DNA from: DASQPR01 sp035713725
Lineage (GTDB): Bacteria; Actinomycetota; Actinomycetes; Mycobacteriales; Micromonosporaceae
Reading direction: 5' to 3'
Length of the DNA: 23,252 nt
NCBI GenBank assembly: GCA_035713725.1
Contig: DASTMZ010000146.1
Coordinates: forward strand, 1 to 23,252
This document shows, piece after piece, positions 21,434 to 23,252 of this stretch. The stretch's first letter is position 1; each line of letters starts with the position of its first letter. A model generated the notes under the pieces. It had not been told where the DNA came from and ran no database searches. It saw nothing but the letters and a program-made list of their open reading frames with translations. Both the position numbers and the translations under genes were made by a program.

Positions 21434-23143
21434 GTGGCGCAGTTCATTTACACGCTGGATAGGGCGCGCAGAGCGCACGGCGACAAGGTCGTGCTCGACG
21501 ACGTCACGCTCAGTTTCCTGCCCGGTGCGAAGATCGGCGTGGTCGGTCCGAACGGTGCGGGCAAGTCGAGCCTCCTTCGGATCATGGCGGGACAGGACCG
21601 GCCGACGAACGGTGAGGCGCGCCTCATGCCCGGCTACACCGTCGGGCTGCTCGCCCAGGAGCCGGGGCTCAACGACGCGAAGACCGTGCTCGGCAACATC
21701 GAAGAGGCGGTCGGCGAGACGAAGGTGAAGCTCGAGCGGTTCAACAAGATTGCCGAGCAGCTCGCGACCGACTACTCCGACGAGCTGATGGCCGAGATGG
21801 GCCAGCTGCAGGAAGAGCTCGATCACGCCGATGCTTGGGACATCGACTCCAAGCTCGAACTCGCGATGGACGCGTTGCGCTGCCCGCCGCCCGACGCGGA
21901 CGTGACGACGCTCTCCGGTGGCGAGCGGCGCCGCGTCGCGCTGTGCAAGCTGCTGCTCCAGGAGCCCGACCTGCTGCTGCTCGACGAGCCGACCAACCAT
22001 CTGGACGCGGAGAGCGTGCAGTGGCTCGAGCAGCACCTCGGCAAGTACGCGGGGACCGTCGTCGCGATCACCCACGACCGCTACTTCCTGGACAACGTCG
22101 CGCAATGGATCCTCGAGATCGACCGGGGGCACACGTACCCCTACGAGGGCAACTACTCGACGTACCTGGAGAAGAAGGCGGCCCGCCTCGCGGTCGAGGG
22201 CCGCAAGGACGCCAAGATGAAGAAGCGTCTCTCCGATGAGTTGGAGTGGGTGCGCTCGAACGCGCGGGCGCGGCAAACCAAGTCGCGTGCTCGGCTCGAC
22301 CGCTACGAGGAGATGGCGACCGAGGCCGAGAAGACGCGCAAGCTCGACTTCGAGGAGATCCAGATCCCGCCGGGACCCCGGCTGGGCAACCTGGTCATCG
22401 AGGTCAGCCATCTGGTTAAGGGGTTCCCGTCCACTCGCGACGAGAACGGGCAGCCCACCGGGGAGCGCGTGCTCATCAACGACCTGTCGTTCTCGTTGCC
22501 GCGCAACGGGATCGTCGGCATCATCGGCCCGAACGGCGTCGGCAAGACCACCCTGTTCAAGACCATCGTCGGCCTCGAGAAGCCCGACGAGGGGTCCGTC
22601 CGCATCGGTGAGACGGTCCGGTTGTCGTACGTGGATCAGAATCGTGCCGGGCTCGGAGGCGACCAGACGGTGTGGGAGGTCGTCTCGGACGGGCTCGATC
22701 ATCTGATGGTCGGCAAGGTCGAGATGCCGTCCCGGGCGTACGTGGCCGCGTTCGGTTTCAAGGGCCCGGACCAGCAGAAACCGGTCAAGGTGCTGTCCGG
22801 GGGCGAGCGCAACCGGCTCAACCTCGCGCTCACCCTCAAGATCGGCGGCAACGTGATCCTGCTGGACGAGCCGACCAACGACCTGGACGTGGAGACACTG
22901 TCCAGCCTCGAGAACGCGCTGCTCGACTTCCCCGGCTGCGCCGTGGTGATCTCGCACGACCGGATGTTCCTGGACCGCGTCGCCACCCACATGCTCGCGT
23001 GGGAGGGCACCGAGGAGGAGCCGGACAAGTGGTTCTGGTTCGAGGGCAACTACGAGGCGTACGAGAAGAACAAGATCGATCGTCTCGGTGCGGAGGCGGC
23101 TCGCCCGCATCGGGTCACCTACCGCAAGCTCACCCGTGACTGA
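21434..23143 (+). CDS. ettA: Energy-dependent translational throttle protein EttA (ABC-F ATPase)
   Basis: A 569-residue protein with two ABC modules and no membrane part. Module one: Walker A GPNGAGKS at 38-45, an arm insertion of about 95-140 (LERFNKIAEQLATDYSDELMAEMGQLQEELDHADAWD) typical of EttA, signature LSGGERRRV at 160-168, LLLDEPTNHLDA and switch His in THDRY. The charged interdomain linker (about 243-305, ARLAVEGRKDAKMKKRL...) contacts the tRNA in the E site. Module two: GPNGVGKTT at 365-373, LSGGERNRLNLA, LLDEPTNDLD and SHDRMF. EttA gates the first translation steps according to the ATP/ADP state. The start is GTG 21434 with AGAGGA 11 bases upstream. The gene overlaps the next one by 8 bases. 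A 572-residue opposite-strand frame is a shadow. Confidence 0.96.
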   Translation: MAQFIYTLDRARRAHGDKVVLDDVTLSFLPGAKIGVVGPNGAGKSSLLRIMAGQDRPTNGEARLMPGYTVGLLAQEPGLNDAKTVLGNIEEAVGETKVKLERFNKIAEQLATDYSDELMAEMGQLQEELDHADAWDIDSKLELAMDALRCPPPDADVTTLSGGERRRVALCKLLLQEPDLLLLDEPTNHLDAESVQWLEQHLGKYAGTVVAITHDRYFLDNVAQWILEIDRGHTYPYEGNYSTYLEKKAARLAVEGRKDAKMKKRLSDELEWVRSNARARQTKSRARLDRYEEMATEAEKTRKLDFEEIQIPPGPRLGNLVIEVSHLVKGFPSTRDENGQPTGERVLINDLSFSLPRNGIVGIIGPNGVGKTTLFKTIVGLEKPDEGSVRIGETVRLSYVDQNRAGLGGDQTVWEVVSDGLDHLMVGKVEMPSRAYVAAFGFKGPDQQKPVKVLSGGERNRLNLALTLKIGGNVILLDEPTNDLDVETLSSLENALLDFPGCAVVISHDRMFLDRVATHMLAWEGTEEEPDKWFWFEGNYEAYEKNKIDRLGAEAARPHRVTYRKLTRD

Positions 23144-23252
23144 ACCGGGCCGAGCCGTCCACCCCGCCGTCTACCACGCCCAGGTGCGCTGGTCGGACCC
23201 GGACAGCATGGGCCACATCAACCATGCCCGATACCTGTCCTACTTCGAGGAC
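23136..23252 (+). CDS. Acyl-CoA thioesterase (hot-dog fold, 4HBT type), 5' part
   Basis: Only the first 39 residues are inside the window. Starting at GTG 23136 the protein reads through YHAQVRWSDPDSMGHINHARYLSYFED, which is the signature of the 4-hydroxybenzoyl-CoA thioesterase-like family: R(W/Y)xDxDxxGHxN(N/H)xxYLxYxE, with the catalytic-region Asp in the SDPDSMGHINH stretch. Such enzymes hydrolyse acyl-CoA thioesters in the cytosol; the substrate is unknown. The start codon lies inside the last codons of ettA in another frame (8-base overlap), so translation is probably coupled, and ettA with a thioesterase is a pairing I remember from other actinobacteria. Confidence 0.85.
   Translation, partial: MTEPGRAVHPAVYHAQVRWSDPDSMGHINHARYLSYFED

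Noticed and set aside
21392..23110. A 572-codon open frame opposite ettA
   Set aside because: It is antisense to a complete ABC-F protein, rich in Leu, Arg and Val with no motif; a shadow frame.

Overview
The window comes from a high-GC actinobacterium. The evidence is the GC-rich codon use with frequent GTG starts, an EttA-type ABC-F ATPase, an actinobacterial LigB-type ATP-dependent DNA ligase, a DUF5925 AAA protein, a SURF1 protein lying between cobalamin genes, and several apparently leaderless promoters with a TANNNT -10 element. I cannot name a genus. Both ends of the window cut through genes.

Layout. 1-2165 (+): the 3' end of cobD, a P-loop uridine-kinase-like protein and an M48 metalloprotease. 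2229-3575 (+): an M20 metallopeptidase, convergent with an AI-2E family membrane protein (3591-4781, -), behind which lies a SAM methyltransferase (4903-5745, -). 5854-6603: two small divergent unknown genes. 6664-8208 (+): ATP-dependent DNA ligase. 8205-9577 (-): SURF1 with a repeat-bearing tail, translationally coupled to a small membrane protein. 9737-10474 (+): GNAT acetyltransferase, convergent with a class A penicillin-binding protein (10614-12806, -); the gap between them holds a hairpin and a 14-bp tandem repeat. 12960-16651 (+): cobC-like aminotransferase, fused siroheme synthase/uroporphyrinogen-III methyltransferase, and DUF5925-AAA ATPase. 16670-20979 (-): a trehalose operon, otsA followed by an OtsB-GH15 fusion, joined by a GTGA start/stop overlap. 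20980-21433: a long intergenic region with a good otsA promoter and repeated operator-like motifs. 21434-23252 (+): ettA and the start of an overlapping thioesterase gene.

How the genes work together. CobD, CobC and the CysG/CobA-type protein belong to tetrapyrrole and cobalamin synthesis, dispersed among unrelated genes. OtsA makes trehalose-6-phosphate and the next protein can dephosphorylate it; that same polypeptide carries a GH15 domain which, by analogy with actinobacterial GH15 trehalases, may hydrolyse the product. This is the most interesting biochemical arrangement here. I see no CRISPR array, tRNA, rRNA, insertion sequence, phage gene or recognisable defence system. The region looks like ordinary chromosome with some unusual domain fusions and regulatory sites. 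Family assignments rest on motifs and remembered family patterns; no searches were run.
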